Assembly (NCBI GenBank): GCA_035529935.1
Contig: DATKVT010000021.1
Location: 1-57,297 of the forward strand
DNA: 57,297 bases
Origin: Williamwhitmania sp.
GTDB taxonomy: Bacteria > Bacteroidota > Bacteroidia > Bacteroidales > Williamwhitmaniaceae
Direction: 5' to 3'
A model generated the notes under the pieces. The model had not been told where the DNA came from and ran no database searches. It worked only from the letters and a program-made list of their open reading frames with translations. The translations under genes were made by a program, and so were the position numbers. Below are positions 34,445 to 44,300 of this stretch, in pieces (position 1 is the first letter of the stretch; every line of letters starts with the position of its first letter).

Positions 34445-35608
34445 TTATCCCAAGAAGCTGAGCAGGATACCAGCTGCAACGGCACTTCCAATTACACCGG
34501 CAACATTGGGTCCCATAGCATGCATCAGTAAGTAGTTGGTCTTGTCGTACTGCAAACCAACCACCTGCGATACACGAGCGCTATCGGGCACGGCCGAAAC
34601 GCCGGCGTTACCAATTAGCGGGTTAATCTTGTTGCCCTCCTTAAGGAAAAGGTTGAATATTTTCACAAACATTACTCCACCAAAGGTTGCAACTATGAAT
34701 GATGCTGCACCAAGCGCAAATATACCAACGCTCTTTGGGGTGAGGAAGGAGGTAGCCTGGGTGGATGCTCCCACTGTTAGCCCAATTAGAATGGTAACAA
34801 TGTCGATAAGCGGTCCCTTTGCAGTATCGGCAAGGCGCTTAGTTACCCCGCTTTCTTTGAGCATGTTGCCAAAGAAAAGCATACCGAGAAGGGGTAATCC
34901 CGATGGAACCATAAATGTGGTAAGCAGCAGCCCGATAATTGGGAAGAGAATCTTCTCCAGCTGCGATACCTGACGTGGTGGTTTCATTCGTATAACCCGC
35001 TCTTTTCTGGTAGTAAGCAACTTCATAATGGGTGGTTGAATAACCGGAACCAGCGCCATGTATGAGTATGCCGAGACGGCAATTGCCCCCATCAGATCGG
35101 GTGCGAGCTTAGATGAGAGGAAGATTGCCGTTGGACCATCGGCACCGCCAATGATACCAATAGCACCCGACTCTGCCGGGCTAAAGCCAAGATGCAATGC
35201 CGCCATATATGCGCCGAAGATACCGAGCTGAGCTGCTGCGCCAATGAGCACCAGCTTAGGGTTGGAGATGAGGGCGCTAAAGTCAGTCATGGCCCCAATA
35301 CCCAAGAATATCAATGGTGGATATAGCCCTTGCGAAACACCAAAGTAGAGGTAGTTGAGGACACTCCCTTCCTCGTAGATTCCAATTTTAAATCCAGCAG
35401 CAAACGGAATATTCCCGATTATTATCCCAAACCCAATGGGGATGAGAAGCAAGGGCTCATACTCCTTCGAAATTGCTAGGTATATAAACAGCAACCCCAC
35501 CGTAATCATTATCAGATGGCCCAAGGTTAAATTGGCAAATGCAGTGTAGGATAAGAATTGAAGCAGGTTGTTGTGGAGGAACGTAAAAAAGCCAGTTGAG
35601 TTTTCCAT
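34445..35608 (-). CDS. mmdB: Na+-translocating decarboxylase beta subunit (MmdB/OadB/GcdB)
   Basis: A 387-residue membrane protein with about nine to eleven hydrophobic segments. It moves Na+ as the carboxyl group is removed from biotin. Signature loops include GGADGPTAIFLSSKLAPDL (its Asp binds Na+), NPLIGNAGVSAVPDSARVSQ and the C-terminal HAMGPNVAGVIGSAVAAG. Sequence does not tell methylmalonyl-CoA, oxaloacetate and glutaconyl-CoA systems apart, but mce and mmdA in the same operon favour methylmalonyl-CoA. The biotin protein gene ends 3 bases upstream. Confidence 0.93.
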   Translation of the reverse strand: MENSTGFFTFLHNNLLQFLSYTAFANLTLGHLIMITVGLLFIYLAISKEYEPLLLIPIGFGIIIGNIPFAAGFKIGIYEEGSVLNYLYFGVSQGLYPPLIFLGIGAMTDFSALISNPKLVLIGAAAQLGIFGAYMAALHLGFSPAESGAIGIIGGADGPTAIFLSSKLAPDLMGAIAVSAYSYMALVPVIQPPIMKLLTTRKERVIRMKPPRQVSQLEKILFPIIGLLLTTFMVPSGLPLLGMLFFGNMLKESGVTKRLADTAKGPLIDIVTILIGLTVGASTQATSFLTPKSVGIFALGAASFIVATFGGVMFVKIFNLFLKEGNKINPLIGNAGVSAVPDSARVSQVVGLQYDKTNYLLMHAMGPNVAGVIGSAVAAGILLSFLG

Positions 35609-35610
35609 TG

Positions 35611-36051
35611 TTAATCCCCTATGATAATTAATACATCACCTTCCAGAACAGAATCACCCTTACTTACTTTAACCTCTTTAATATGGCCTTCCTTGTCGGA
35701 GTCAATGTTGTTTTCCATTTTCATGGCCTCGAGGACGAGAATTTTCTGGCCCAATTTTACGAAGTCTCCAGCCTTAACAACCACATCGAGGATAACTCCC
35801 GGTAGTGGAGACTTAATGGCTCCTGCAGTTGCTTTTCCAGGGCTTTGGGTTTTAGCTACCGAAGGATGTGAATCGGTGGATGGAACGGCCACTGTGCGAA
35901 CAAGCTTGGGCGTTTTGGATTGTTTCAGCTCCTTGTCTATTTCAACTTTGTATGGAGTTCCGTTAACTTCAAGCTCGGCAAGATTACCTTCTACGTTAGT
36001 GATGTTAACGTTATACTCACTCCCATTTATTTTGAATTTGAACTCGTTCAT
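35611..36051 (-). CDS. mmdC: Biotin carboxyl carrier subunit of the decarboxylase (MmdC)
   Basis: A 146-residue protein. The biotinyl domain occupies about residues 75-146, and the biotinylated lysine is Lys111 in LEAMKMENNI. A flexible Pro/Lys/Ser-rich linker (about 45-75) precedes it, and the first 40 residues form the small N-terminal domain common in Bacteroidota MmdC. It carries CO2 between the carboxyltransferase (mmdA product) and the membrane pump. Confidence 0.92.
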   Translation of the reverse strand: MNEFKFKINGSEYNVNITNVEGNLAELEVNGTPYKVEIDKELKQSKTPKLVRTVAVPSTDSHPSVAKTQSPGKATAGAIKSPLPGVILDVVVKAGDFVKLGQKILVLEAMKMENNIDSDKEGHIKEVKVSKGDSVLEGDVLIIIGD

Positions 36052-36057
36052 GGTCTA

Positions 36058-36960
36058 CTAGCGATTAAATTCGGGTTTACGGTTTTGTTTCTGAGGGGTC
36101 TGCGTGAGACCGTAGAGTTTAGAACTCCATGGAGAGTATGACTTTGCTACTCGGTTTATGGTGAGTATGGCCGATTCTTGATCGTGCTGTTCCGTTTCGT
36201 ATAGGTAGAGTGCAGCTGAAATTGCAGCAAACACCTCACCTGAAACTTCGGCAGATTCCAAACTACCAGTAGCAGCTCCAGCATTCTTAACTCGTTGCGC
36301 TCTAATGTTTCTCTTCCCAACCTGCTTGAATACTAAGTAGAGAAGGATTAAGGCAAAGAATACAACAGACATTGCTGTAACAGTCATGCCAAACCCATAC
36401 GGATCAGCGGACGCAAATCTAGTTCCTGCTGGGACAACCTCATCGGTAAAGTTGGTCGCCATTGGCGTATTTTGCTTAAGGAAGGCGAGTTTAGCCCCAC
36501 CATCGGTATACCTTCCATAGGAAACGTCGGCCTTCATTGGTGGTAGGGTCATACTGTCAATTAGCGTTCTTCCATTTACGTCGAACAGGGCAATGAACCG
36601 CGATGTGGAGTCGAGCACAAAGTTTGTATGGAATGTCCCATGGGTTGTTTTGTCATCGACAAAAAAGATAGTGAATGCACGGGTAGGAATCACCGTATTG
36701 GGATCCGACTTGGCTATTCTATATTTTTTGGGATTGTTCAAATCGTCCGTCAGGTAGCAACCAGCAATGTTTACCTTGTTGTAGGCGGTGTTAAAAATCT
36801 CGATCCACGCGCTCCTGTCCCCAAAATTATCGAGGTAGCTGGTCTTGTTGATGAGCAGCACCTCATTTATTTTTAGGTCCTTTGCGCTCTGGGCAAATCC
36901 TCCTTGGGCCATGGCTACTATCCCTAAGAGAAACACAAACCTTTTCAGTTTTATCATCAT
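36058..36960 (-). CDS. mmdD: Decarboxylase gamma-like subunit (OadG) fused to a secreted lamin-tail domain
   Basis: A 300-residue protein, much longer than classical gamma subunits (about 80-120). It has a signal peptide (residues 1-24, ending GFAQ), then a lamin-tail-like beta domain (about 28-165: INEVLLINKT, WIEIFNTAYNKVNIAGCYLTDD, GRYTDGG), a single membrane segment (about 191-212, FGMTVTAMSVVFFALILLYLVF), and a cytoplasmic OadG-like tail with EVFAAISAALYLYE. The pump's gamma subunit would thus carry an extracytoplasmic domain. The start has two adjacent ATGs; the first is used here. Confidence 0.85.
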   Translation of the reverse strand: MMIKLKRFVFLLGIVAMAQGGFAQSAKDLKINEVLLINKTSYLDNFGDRSAWIEIFNTAYNKVNIAGCYLTDDLNNPKKYRIAKSDPNTVIPTRAFTIFFVDDKTTHGTFHTNFVLDSTSRFIALFDVNGRTLIDSMTLPPMKADVSYGRYTDGGAKLAFLKQNTPMATNFTDEVVPAGTRFASADPYGFGMTVTAMSVVFFALILLYLVFKQVGKRNIRAQRVKNAGAATGSLESAEVSGEVFAAISAALYLYETEQHDQESAILTINRVAKSYSPWSSKLYGLTQTPQKQNRKPEFNR

Positions 36961-36973
36961 GCTTTAATGGGGA

Positions 36974-38536
36974 TTAGAGTGGCAAGTTGCAGTGCTTCTT
37001 AGGCGGATTAACATCCTTTTTAGTGGCTAGTGCTTGAAGCGCCCTTATAATACGGAAACGTGTATTACGCGGTTCAATCACATCGTCGATGTAGCCAAAC
37101 TTAGCGGCCACGTATGGGTTGGCAAATTTTTCGCGGTATTCCTGCTCCTTATCTATGAGCATCTGAACCTTTGCCTTCTCATCGTCGATGTTGCTGAGCT
37201 CACGGCTTAGCAGAACTTCAATGGCACCTTTAGGGCCCATAACTGCAATTTCGGCAGCAGGCCAAGCATAGTTTAGGTCACCTCGAAGGTGCTTTGAGCT
37301 CATAACGTCGTATGCTCCACCGTATGCCTTACGAAGGATGATGGTGATTTTTGGCACGGTTGCTTCACCATAGGCAAAGAGCAGCTTTGCACCGTGCAAA
37401 ATAATGCCACCATACTCCTGACCGGTACCGGGAAGGAATCCAGGAACATCCACCAGCGTTACAATTGGTATGTTGAAGGCATCGCAGAAGCGAACGAAAC
37501 GTGCTGCCTTGCGAGAGGCATTAATATCGAGCACCCCTGCCATATATTTTGGCTGGTTGGCCACTATACCAACGCTAACGCCGTTAAATCTTGAAAAACC
37601 AACAACAATGTTTGGTGCAAAGTCGCGATGTACTTCCAAAAATTCGCCGTTATCGGCAATGGAGTGAATTACGTCGAGGATATCGTATGGCTTATTAGGG
37701 CTTTCTGGAATCACTTCGTTAAGTGAATCATCGAGCCGGTCGATAGGGTCGGTGCATGGAACTACTGGTGGCTCCTCCATATTGTTTTGAGGCAGGTAGC
37801 TGAGTAGTTTTCGGATAAGAAGAATGCCTTCCTCTTCATTTTCGGCAACAAAGTGGGAAACGCCGGATTTGGTGGCATGAACAGTGGCTCCTCCAAGCTG
37901 CTCCTGGGTTACATCCTCGCCGGTTACTGTCTTTACAACCTTTGGACCAGTTACAAACATGTAGCTGGTATCCTTACTCATAATAATAAAGTCGGTAAGG
38001 GCAGGGGAGTAAACTGCTCCACCAGCACATGGGCCAAATATGGCAGATATTTGAGGGATAACGCCAGAGGCAAGAATATTACGTTGGAAAATCTCAGCAT
38101 AACCACCCAAACTCTTTACTCCCTCTTGGATACGGGCTCCGCCAGAGTCGTTGATACCAATTACAGGGGCACCAACCTTCATGGCCATGTCCATAATTTT
38201 GCAGATTTTAGCTGCATACATTTCGGAGAGTGATCCTCCAAATACTGTAAAGTCCTGGGAGAAAATGTAGATCAGTCGGCCATCAATTGTACCATAACCG
38301 GTTACAACTCCATCGGAAAGGTAACTTTCCTTTTCTAGGCCAAAGTCGATACAGCGGTGGGATACAAACATGTCGAACTCTTCGAAGCTACCTTCGTCAA
38401 CAAGCATTTCAATGCGCTCGCGAGCGGTATACTTACCCTTTTTATGTTGGGCTTCAATTCGCTTTGGTCCACCACCAAGTTTGGCTCTTTCCCGGAGGTC
38501 GATTAATTCCTTGATTTTTTCCTGGTTGCTACTCAT
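36974..38536 (-). CDS. mmdA: Methylmalonyl-CoA decarboxylase alpha subunit (carboxyltransferase)
   Basis: A 520-residue carboxyltransferase of the propionyl-CoA carboxylase beta/MmdA family. Conserved crotonase-fold elements include [31 protein letters not shown]-like [19 protein letters not shown], the [12 protein letters not shown] region, and [21 protein letters not shown]. It transfers the carboxyl group of (S)-methylmalonyl-CoA to the biotin of MmdC, giving propionyl-CoA. It lies between mce and the gamma subunit gene. Confidence 0.92.
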   Translation of the reverse strand: MSSNQEKIKELIDLRERAKLGGGPKRIEAQHKKGKYTARERIEMLVDEGSFEEFDMFVSHRCIDFGLEKESYLSDGVVTGYGTIDGRLIYIFSQDFTVFGGSLSEMYAAKICKIMDMAMKVGAPVIGINDSGGARIQEGVKSLGGYAEIFQRNILASGVIPQISAIFGPCAGGAVYSPALTDFIIMSKDTSYMFVTGPKVVKTVTGEDVTQEQLGGATVHATKSGVSHFVAENEEEGILLIRKLLSYLPQNNMEEPPVVPCTDPIDRLDDSLNEVIPESPNKPYDILDVIHSIADNGEFLEVHRDFAPNIVVGFSRFNGVSVGIVANQPKYMAGVLDINASRKAARFVRFCDAFNIPIVTLVDVPGFLPGTGQEYGGIILHGAKLLFAYGEATVPKITIILRKAYGGAYDVMSSKHLRGDLNYAWPAAEIAVMGPKGAIEVLLSRELSNIDDEKAKVQMLIDKEQEYREKFANPYVAAKFGYIDDVIEPRNTRFRIIRALQALATKKDVNPPKKHCNLPL

Positions 38537-38569
38537 CTCAAGTTGATTGTTGGTTTATGTTGAATGGGA

Positions 38570-38983
38570 TTATTTCTTATTCTTGTCCTCACACAGTTCG
38601 GTGAGCACACCAAAGGTTGACTTTGGATGGAGAAAGGCAATGGTTAAGCCTTCGGCACCATGGCGTGGGGTCTTGTCAATTAGCTGTATGCCTTTGCTCT
38701 CAACATCGGCGAGCGCACTTTCAATTCCCTCTACGGCAAAAGCCATGTGGTGAATTCCTTCACCTTTTTTCTCAATGAACTTGCCAATTGGGCCTTCGGG
38801 ATCGGTAGACTCTAGCAGCTCAATCTTTGTTTGGCCAACCATAAAAAAGGCTGTTTTTACCTTTTGGTCCTTAACCTCTTCAACGCTATAGCATTGGAGA
38901 CCCAAAACATTTTCCCAATAGGGGATAGCCAGTTCAAGGCTCTTTACGGCGATACCGATGTGTTCAATATGAGTTGGTTTCAT
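38570..38983 (-). CDS. mce: Methylmalonyl-CoA epimerase
   Basis: A 137-residue VOC/glyoxalase-fold protein. Conserved metal-ligand stretches are [32 protein letters not shown] and VLTELCEDK. It interconverts (R)- and (S)-methylmalonyl-CoA, supplying the S isomer used by MmdA in the succinate-to-propionate pathway. It is the first gene of the decarboxylase operon, 33 bases ahead of mmdA. Confidence 0.94.
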   Translation of the reverse strand: MKPTHIEHIGIAVKSLELAIPYWENVLGLQCYSVEEVKDQKVKTAFFMVGQTKIELLESTDPEGPIGKFIEKKGEGIHHMAFAVEGIESALADVESKGIQLIDKTPRHGAEGLTIAFLHPKSTFGVLTELCEDKNKK

Positions 38984-39129
38984 CTTATAACTTTTTGGTA
39001 AAACAATTCATTGATATATTGGATGTTATACAATTCCTCTTGAGTGAAACAAATACGACTTTTTGGTGTTTATTTAACTTGTATATGTTGCCAATGGTCA
39101 TGAGGAATTGATTGCATCTGTAATCCCTA

Positions 39130-39137
39130 CAAAAGTA
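39130..39137 (-). promoter_or_regulatory. Possible -7 box of the mce-mmd operon
   Basis: On the minus strand this reads TACTTTTG, a perfect TAnnTTTG, about 147 bases before mce. It would give a leader of about 140 bases. No -33 partner was seen, and the rest of the leader shows no clear fold. Confidence 0.4.
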
Positions 39138-39243
39138 GTTTTAAGAATTATCAGCAGCGAATAAAAAAACATGATTTATGGCACATTTATAGCTTGTTAT
39201 ACAACATGTAATACTAAACTGTAACCATTTCCACTAAAAAAAT

Positions 39244-39251
39244 TACTTTTG
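39244..39251 (+). promoter_or_regulatory. -7 box of the LTA-synthase-like gene
   Basis: TACTTTTG is a perfect TAnnTTTG, 39 bases before the ATG at 39,290. It overlaps an in-frame GTG (39,251) and so argues against that codon as the start. No clear -33 element was found. Confidence 0.5.
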
Positions 39252-39289
39252 TGGTTCTCGGTTTTTTTCATACTGAAAATTTTAGTGCT

Positions 39290-41206
39290 ATGCGACATTA
39301 CCTCTACCACCAGCGGCTACTATTATTGCGATTTCTTCTATTGCTTTCTGCCTTCACTATATCGCGATTGTTCTTCTACCTACTTAATATTCACAACTTT
39401 GAATTGGCCACCTTTAGCGACGCATTTTGGCTTTTTGTAGCTGGTATTAGGTTTGACCTTTCCGCTGCCCTCTACCTGAACCTTCTGTTCTTCATCATGC
39501 ATCTGATTCCTGGCCGATTTAAGGATTTGAACGGCTATCAGCTCTTTCTAAAACTTTACTTTGTTATCGTAAATGGACTGGCACTTGCCACCAACTTTGT
39601 CGATTCCAAATTTTATGATTTTGAGCACAAGCGGCTAACCTCCGATATTTTCTCCTCCGTATGGCTGGGTAACGACTTCAAAAACATGCTCCCCCAGTTT
39701 ATAAAGGACTACTGGTATATTTTTCTTGCGTGGATAGCGCTAGTGTTTCTGCTGTGGATATTGTATCCTAGGGCTAAACGGAAACATACTCCCGGAGTAG
39801 TTACCTCCATCAGCTATATATGGCAAACTGTTCTGGCATTAATTATTATGGGACTAGGAGTGCTATCCGCTCGTGGTGGATTGCAAATGAAGCCATTGCG
39901 AATAATTACCGCCGCAACTTATACTTCGGCTCAGAATGTTGCCCTTGTCTTAAACTCGCCATTTACCATATTGCAAACGCTGAAGAAGAAGGAGATTTCG
40001 GGACGGATATATTTTAAAAACAAGGCCGATATTCTTTCGTACTATAACCCAGTGCAGCAATTTGATACTACCTCTGCTCGTTGGAAAAAACCTAATGTGG
40101 TCATCTTCATACTTGAGAGTTTCTCCAGTGAGTATACCGGTTTCTTTGGAGCAGAAGGTGATTACACTCCATTCTTGGATTCTATTGCTGCCCACAGCTG
40201 GGCGTTTCAAAATGCCTATGCCAACGGTAAGCGCTCCATTGAGGCAGTACCCTCCATTTTGGCATCAATTCCAGCACTTATGGACGATCCGTTTATTACG
40301 ACTCGATACGGCTCCAATAGAATAAACACTTTACCTGAATTTTTAGGAGAGATGGGCTACAACTCCTCCTTCTTTCATGGCGGGCATAATGGCACAATGG
40401 GTTTCGACACTTTTGCAGCCGACGCCGGTATTCAAAAGTATTATGGCAAGAATGAGTATACTGGCCCCGATGCCGAGGACGGTGGCTGGGGCATTTACGA
40501 CGAGGAGTTTCTGCAGTACTTTTCAAAGATGTTGACCACTTTCAAGCAACCATTCTTTTCTGCAGTATTTACGCTTTCGTCCCACCACCCCTACACGGTT
40601 CCCGATAGGTATACAGGAGTATTTCCAACGGGAAAGCTTCCAATTCTGCAGACAATTGCCTACGCTGATTACTCCATTCGCCGCTTTTTTGAAGCAGCAA
40701 AGAAAACCAGCTGGTATAACCACACCCTCTTTATTTTTACTGCCGACCACACTGCTCAGCCAATGGGAGAATATTATGGCAATAAAGTTGGGAACTACGA
40801 TATTCCAATTATGTTTTACTATCCCGGTGATTCTACATTTCATGGGGTAAGCTATACCGTGGCCCAGCAGGCCGATATTATGCCATCGGTGTTGCAGCTG
40901 GTTGGTTGTAAAAGACCTTTTGTTGGCTACGGAACCTCTCTTTTCGATTCCACTGCCCAGCATTTTGCCGTTAACTATATAAGTGGAATTTACCAGCTGA
41001 TTGATGGTAATTTTGACCTTCAGTTTAATGGAGAGAAGGCGCTTGCTCTATACAACTATCGCAAGGATAGCTTATTGAAAAACAATTTGTTAAAAGCACT
41101 ACCCGATACGGCCAACCTGATGGAGAACCGCCTTAAGGCCATCATACAGGGCTACGAGCAGAACTTGGATAAGAACACGCTTTATGTTAAGGATACCTTG
41201 AAGTAG
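39290..41206 (+). CDS. LtaS/MdoB-like sulfatase-fold membrane enzyme
   Basis: A 638-residue protein with about five membrane segments in the first 190 residues, followed by an extracytoplasmic alkaline-phosphatase/sulfatase domain (about 265-530). Active-site elements visible are NVVIFILESFSSEYTGFFG near the nucleophile, SSFFHGGHNGTMGFD and FIFTADHTAQ (metal Asp-His). Relatives transfer phosphoglycerol or phosphoethanolamine from phospholipids to envelope glycans. Gram-negative Bacteroidota lack lipoteichoic acid, so the natural acceptor is unknown. Monocistronic, ended by the terminator at 41,244. Confidence 0.84.
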   Translation: MRHYLYHQRLLLLRFLLLLSAFTISRLFFYLLNIHNFELATFSDAFWLFVAGIRFDLSAALYLNLLFFIMHLIPGRFKDLNGYQLFLKLYFVIVNGLALATNFVDSKFYDFEHKRLTSDIFSSVWLGNDFKNMLPQFIKDYWYIFLAWIALVFLLWILYPRAKRKHTPGVVTSISYIWQTVLALIIMGLGVLSARGGLQMKPLRIITAATYTSAQNVALVLNSPFTILQTLKKKEISGRIYFKNKADILSYYNPVQQFDTTSARWKKPNVVIFILESFSSEYTGFFGAEGDYTPFLDSIAAHSWAFQNAYANGKRSIEAVPSILASIPALMDDPFITTRYGSNRINTLPEFLGEMGYNSSFFHGGHNGTMGFDTFAADAGIQKYYGKNEYTGPDAEDGGWGIYDEEFLQYFSKMLTTFKQPFFSAVFTLSSHHPYTVPDRYTGVFPTGKLPILQTIAYADYSIRRFFEAAKKTSWYNHTLFIFTADHTAQPMGEYYGNKVGNYDIPIMFYYPGDSTFHGVSYTVAQQADIMPSVLQLVGCKRPFVGYGTSLFDSTAQHFAVNYISGIYQLIDGNFDLQFNGEKALALYNYRKDSLLKNNLLKALPDTANLMENRLKAIIQGYEQNLDKNTLYVKDTLK

Positions 41207-41243
41207 TGAGCTATGTTTGAAGTAATTAAACCTACATAAAGGA

Positions 41244-41275
41244 AAACCCCAGCAATAGTGCTGGGGTTTCTTTTT
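41244..41275. terminator. Strong terminator between converging genes
   Basis: A perfect 11-bp stem (AAACCCCAGCA / TGCTGGGGTTT) with a 4-base loop, followed by C and five T on the plus strand. A TTTTCC tail on the other strand lets it act for the minus-strand gene ending at 41,303 as well. Confidence 0.9.
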
Positions 41276-41302
41276 GTGAATTTGGGGCCAATTTTTGGTT
41301 AC

Positions 41303-44300
41303 CTATTTTTTTATCGCTTTCTCTAACTCTTCAAGAATATCGGTTCGGATATTCATCTTTGCCAGCTTGGTGTTCTCGGCATCGGGGTATACCCTGTTGG
41401 AGAGAAATACATAAACCAGTTTGGTTACGGGATCGACCCATACCAATGTACCAGTGAATCCGCTATGTCCATAGCTTTGTGGAGAAGGCGTTGGACCAAC
41501 TGGATTGGCCTTGGAGGTGTCGGTCTCAGGCTTGTCCCAGCCTAGCCCGCGGCGGTTTCCTGGGCTGTATTGAGCCGTGAAAAGCGAAATGGTTGCAGAA
41601 TCAAGAAGTTGCTGCTTTCCGTAGCTTCCATAGTTTAGAAAAGCCTGCAGGATTTTGCCTAGGTCGTTAGCATTGCTAAATATTCCTGCATTTCCCGAAA
41701 TGCCACCAAGCAATGAGGCAGTGGGGTCGTGCACGAAACCACGCACAATTTGTTTCCTATATATAAGGTCATATTCTGTTGGGGCAATGCTATCGAGGGG
41801 GTATTTTTCCCCGGCACAGTAACCGGTAAAGTCCATTCCCAATGGTTTATAGAAATATTGCGCTGCAAGGTTATCTAGCGATTGCCGTGTAATATTTTCG
41901 GCAATGCGTTGAAGGTAGATAAACCCATGGTCGCTGTAGCGGTATTGATTGTCGTTAAATGTGGGGCAGTTGTCTATCTTTCGGTAAATGCTATCCTTAA
42001 GTCCATCAACCGAAAAGAGATTTTGTGCAATTGGGATTGGAAATTGAGGACTAAAATGGTGGCTAAAAAGTGTAGGATTTAGCTGGGAGTAGAGGTTTAA
42101 ATATTTTGACTGTCCAACCTTGATGGCAAATGTGTCGCTTATGGCATTGCTAAAAACAGAATCTCCAGGCCGCATGGTGGTTAGGTAGTCAAGTTGGTAA
42201 GGAACATACTCCTTTAGTCCCGCCTGATGGGTAAGCAGCTGCCAAAGAAGAATTTTGTTTTTTGTATTGTTGGGTGCAAGGCTCACAAATTTTCCAAGTG
42301 AATCGGTAAGGGAGAGTTTACCCTGTTCTTCCAGCCGCATAATAACCGGTAGGGTTGATACCACCTTGGTTACAGAGGCAACGTCGTACAGCGTATTTGG
42401 AGTGATAGGGGTGTCGTTACTACTGTATGTTTGCCTGCCATACCCCTTATTCAGGAATACTTTTCCGTTGACGGAGGCATAGATTTGGCAACCGGGTGTT
42501 GCTCCAGAAGTAATGGCCAAATTTGCAATTGAATCTACCCGCTGAAGTGCAGCAGCAGAAATGCCTGCCTCTTCTGGCAGCACATAGCTAACCCTTACAC
42601 CACCAGTTGTTGTAATTCCAAGGCCCGATGGGAACAATTCTCCTGCTGATACCGGCAACTTACCCTGTGCTCCAATGCCTCCCATCAGCACCTGTGCTGT
42701 CATATCCTGAATTTCGTTGCTATTGTCGTAGCCAATCACAATGGTGTTTGGTAGCGATGTTGCTGGAAACTTCATGAGCGCATAGGGTGAACCGAAAAGG
42801 CAGAGAACAACCTTATGAGTTGCAGATAATTCCTCAATAAGATTAACCATCTCGGTACGAATACCAAAGTTAAACTGGGGTCGGGCATCCATGTTATGGT
42901 ATCCAACTATAATTGTGTTGTATTTCTGTAGTTGCTGCCTGATGGAGTCAATCCTTCCTTGATAGGAATCTCGCGCAATGCTAAACGGAGTTATCTTGGT
43001 GTAGTTCTGTAGCATTTTAAGAAAAGCGCTTCCCATGCCAGGGTCAATTTCGAGGTAGGCAATCGAAAGAGTATCGAGCCGTTGCATTGGAATAAAGTTG
43101 TTTTTGTTGCTTACAACTGTGACAGACTCTTTAGAAATCCTGCGCTTGAGCAACTCCGATTCGGTGGTATTCAGGTTGTTGATAATGTTGGTCGTGTCAA
43201 TGGGCGTAAATCTGTTAAGGCCAGTATAGTATTTAGCAGCTAATACCTTGCGGCATTTTGCCTCAAGGTCGGCAAGCGGAATTCGCCCCCTATTCACAAA
43301 CCGTTTTATTTTGGCTATGCTTTCAGGAATCTCGCTAGGAAATAGGAGAACGTCATTCCCGGCTTCAAGCGCCATAACGTTTACCCTGCGCGGCTTTCGG
43401 TATTCACTCACACCTTTCATGTTGAGCGCATCGGTAAAAATGATGCCCTTAAAGCCAAGGGAGTCCTGAAGCAGGTCGGTCACCACCTGGTGGGAGAGAG
43501 AGGTAGGTACCTTTCTTCCATCTTCCAAGGCTGGAACTTTTAAGTGGGCTACCATCACCGAGGCCACTCCAGCATCGAAGAGCTGCTTGAAAGGGTAAAG
43601 TTCCAACGTGTCCAGCCTAGATTTTGGGAATGGAACTGTTGGCAACGTTTCGTGTGAATCCTGGTCGGTGTCGCCATGACCCGGAAAGTGCTTTGCGCAG
43701 GCAAGTACCCCGTTATCCTGAAGTCCATGCATATAGGCAATTGCCTTTTTGCTGTCTAGAAGCTTATTCTCACCAAAAGACCGGGTGTTAATTACCGGGT
43801 TATTGGGGTTGCTATTCACGTCGGCCACAGGAGCAAAGTCTATTTGGACTCCCAATAGTCTTAATTGGTGAGCAATATCCTTTCCCATGAAATAGATGAG
43901 GCTGTCGTTGTGCAGCGCGCCGAGCATCATTTGACGTGGGTAGCGAATGGTACTGTCTAATCGCATTGATGGTCCCCATTCGGCATCCATGCCAATGAGT
44001 AGTGGAATTTTTGAAGCTTTCTGGAGTCGATTAGTGATATTGATTTGGGCTTTGGGTCCACCTTGGAAAAAGATAACGCCTCCGATGCCGTATTTTTTAA
44101 TTAACTGAAGAACTTCAGCAGAATTGTCTTGGCTTTTTGCCGAATATCCAGCGACCATAAAAAGCTGGGCAATTTTTTCATCCAGGGTCATTGTGGCCAT
44201 TACAGAATCGACCCAATGGTTTGCCGCCATTGAATTTAGCTGAAAGGGAATTGGACTTGGATTTAGGCTGGTCGTGGGTCGGTTGCCAGCAAGAAGGAGT

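Noticed and set aside
35621-36061. 146-codon open frame antisense to mmdC
   Set aside because: It covers almost exactly the antisense of a well-supported biotin carrier gene and has no domain features.
34445-38536. Oxaloacetate decarboxylase operon for citrate fermentation
   Set aside because: The carboxyltransferase is of the MmdA/propionyl-CoA carboxylase type and the operon begins with mce, so methylmalonyl-CoA is the better substrate; OadA itself is absent.
39251-39289. GTG start adding 13 residues to the LtaS-like protein
   Set aside because: The GTG overlaps a perfect -7 box, so it would lie upstream of the transcript; the ATG at 39,290 leads straight into the first membrane segment.
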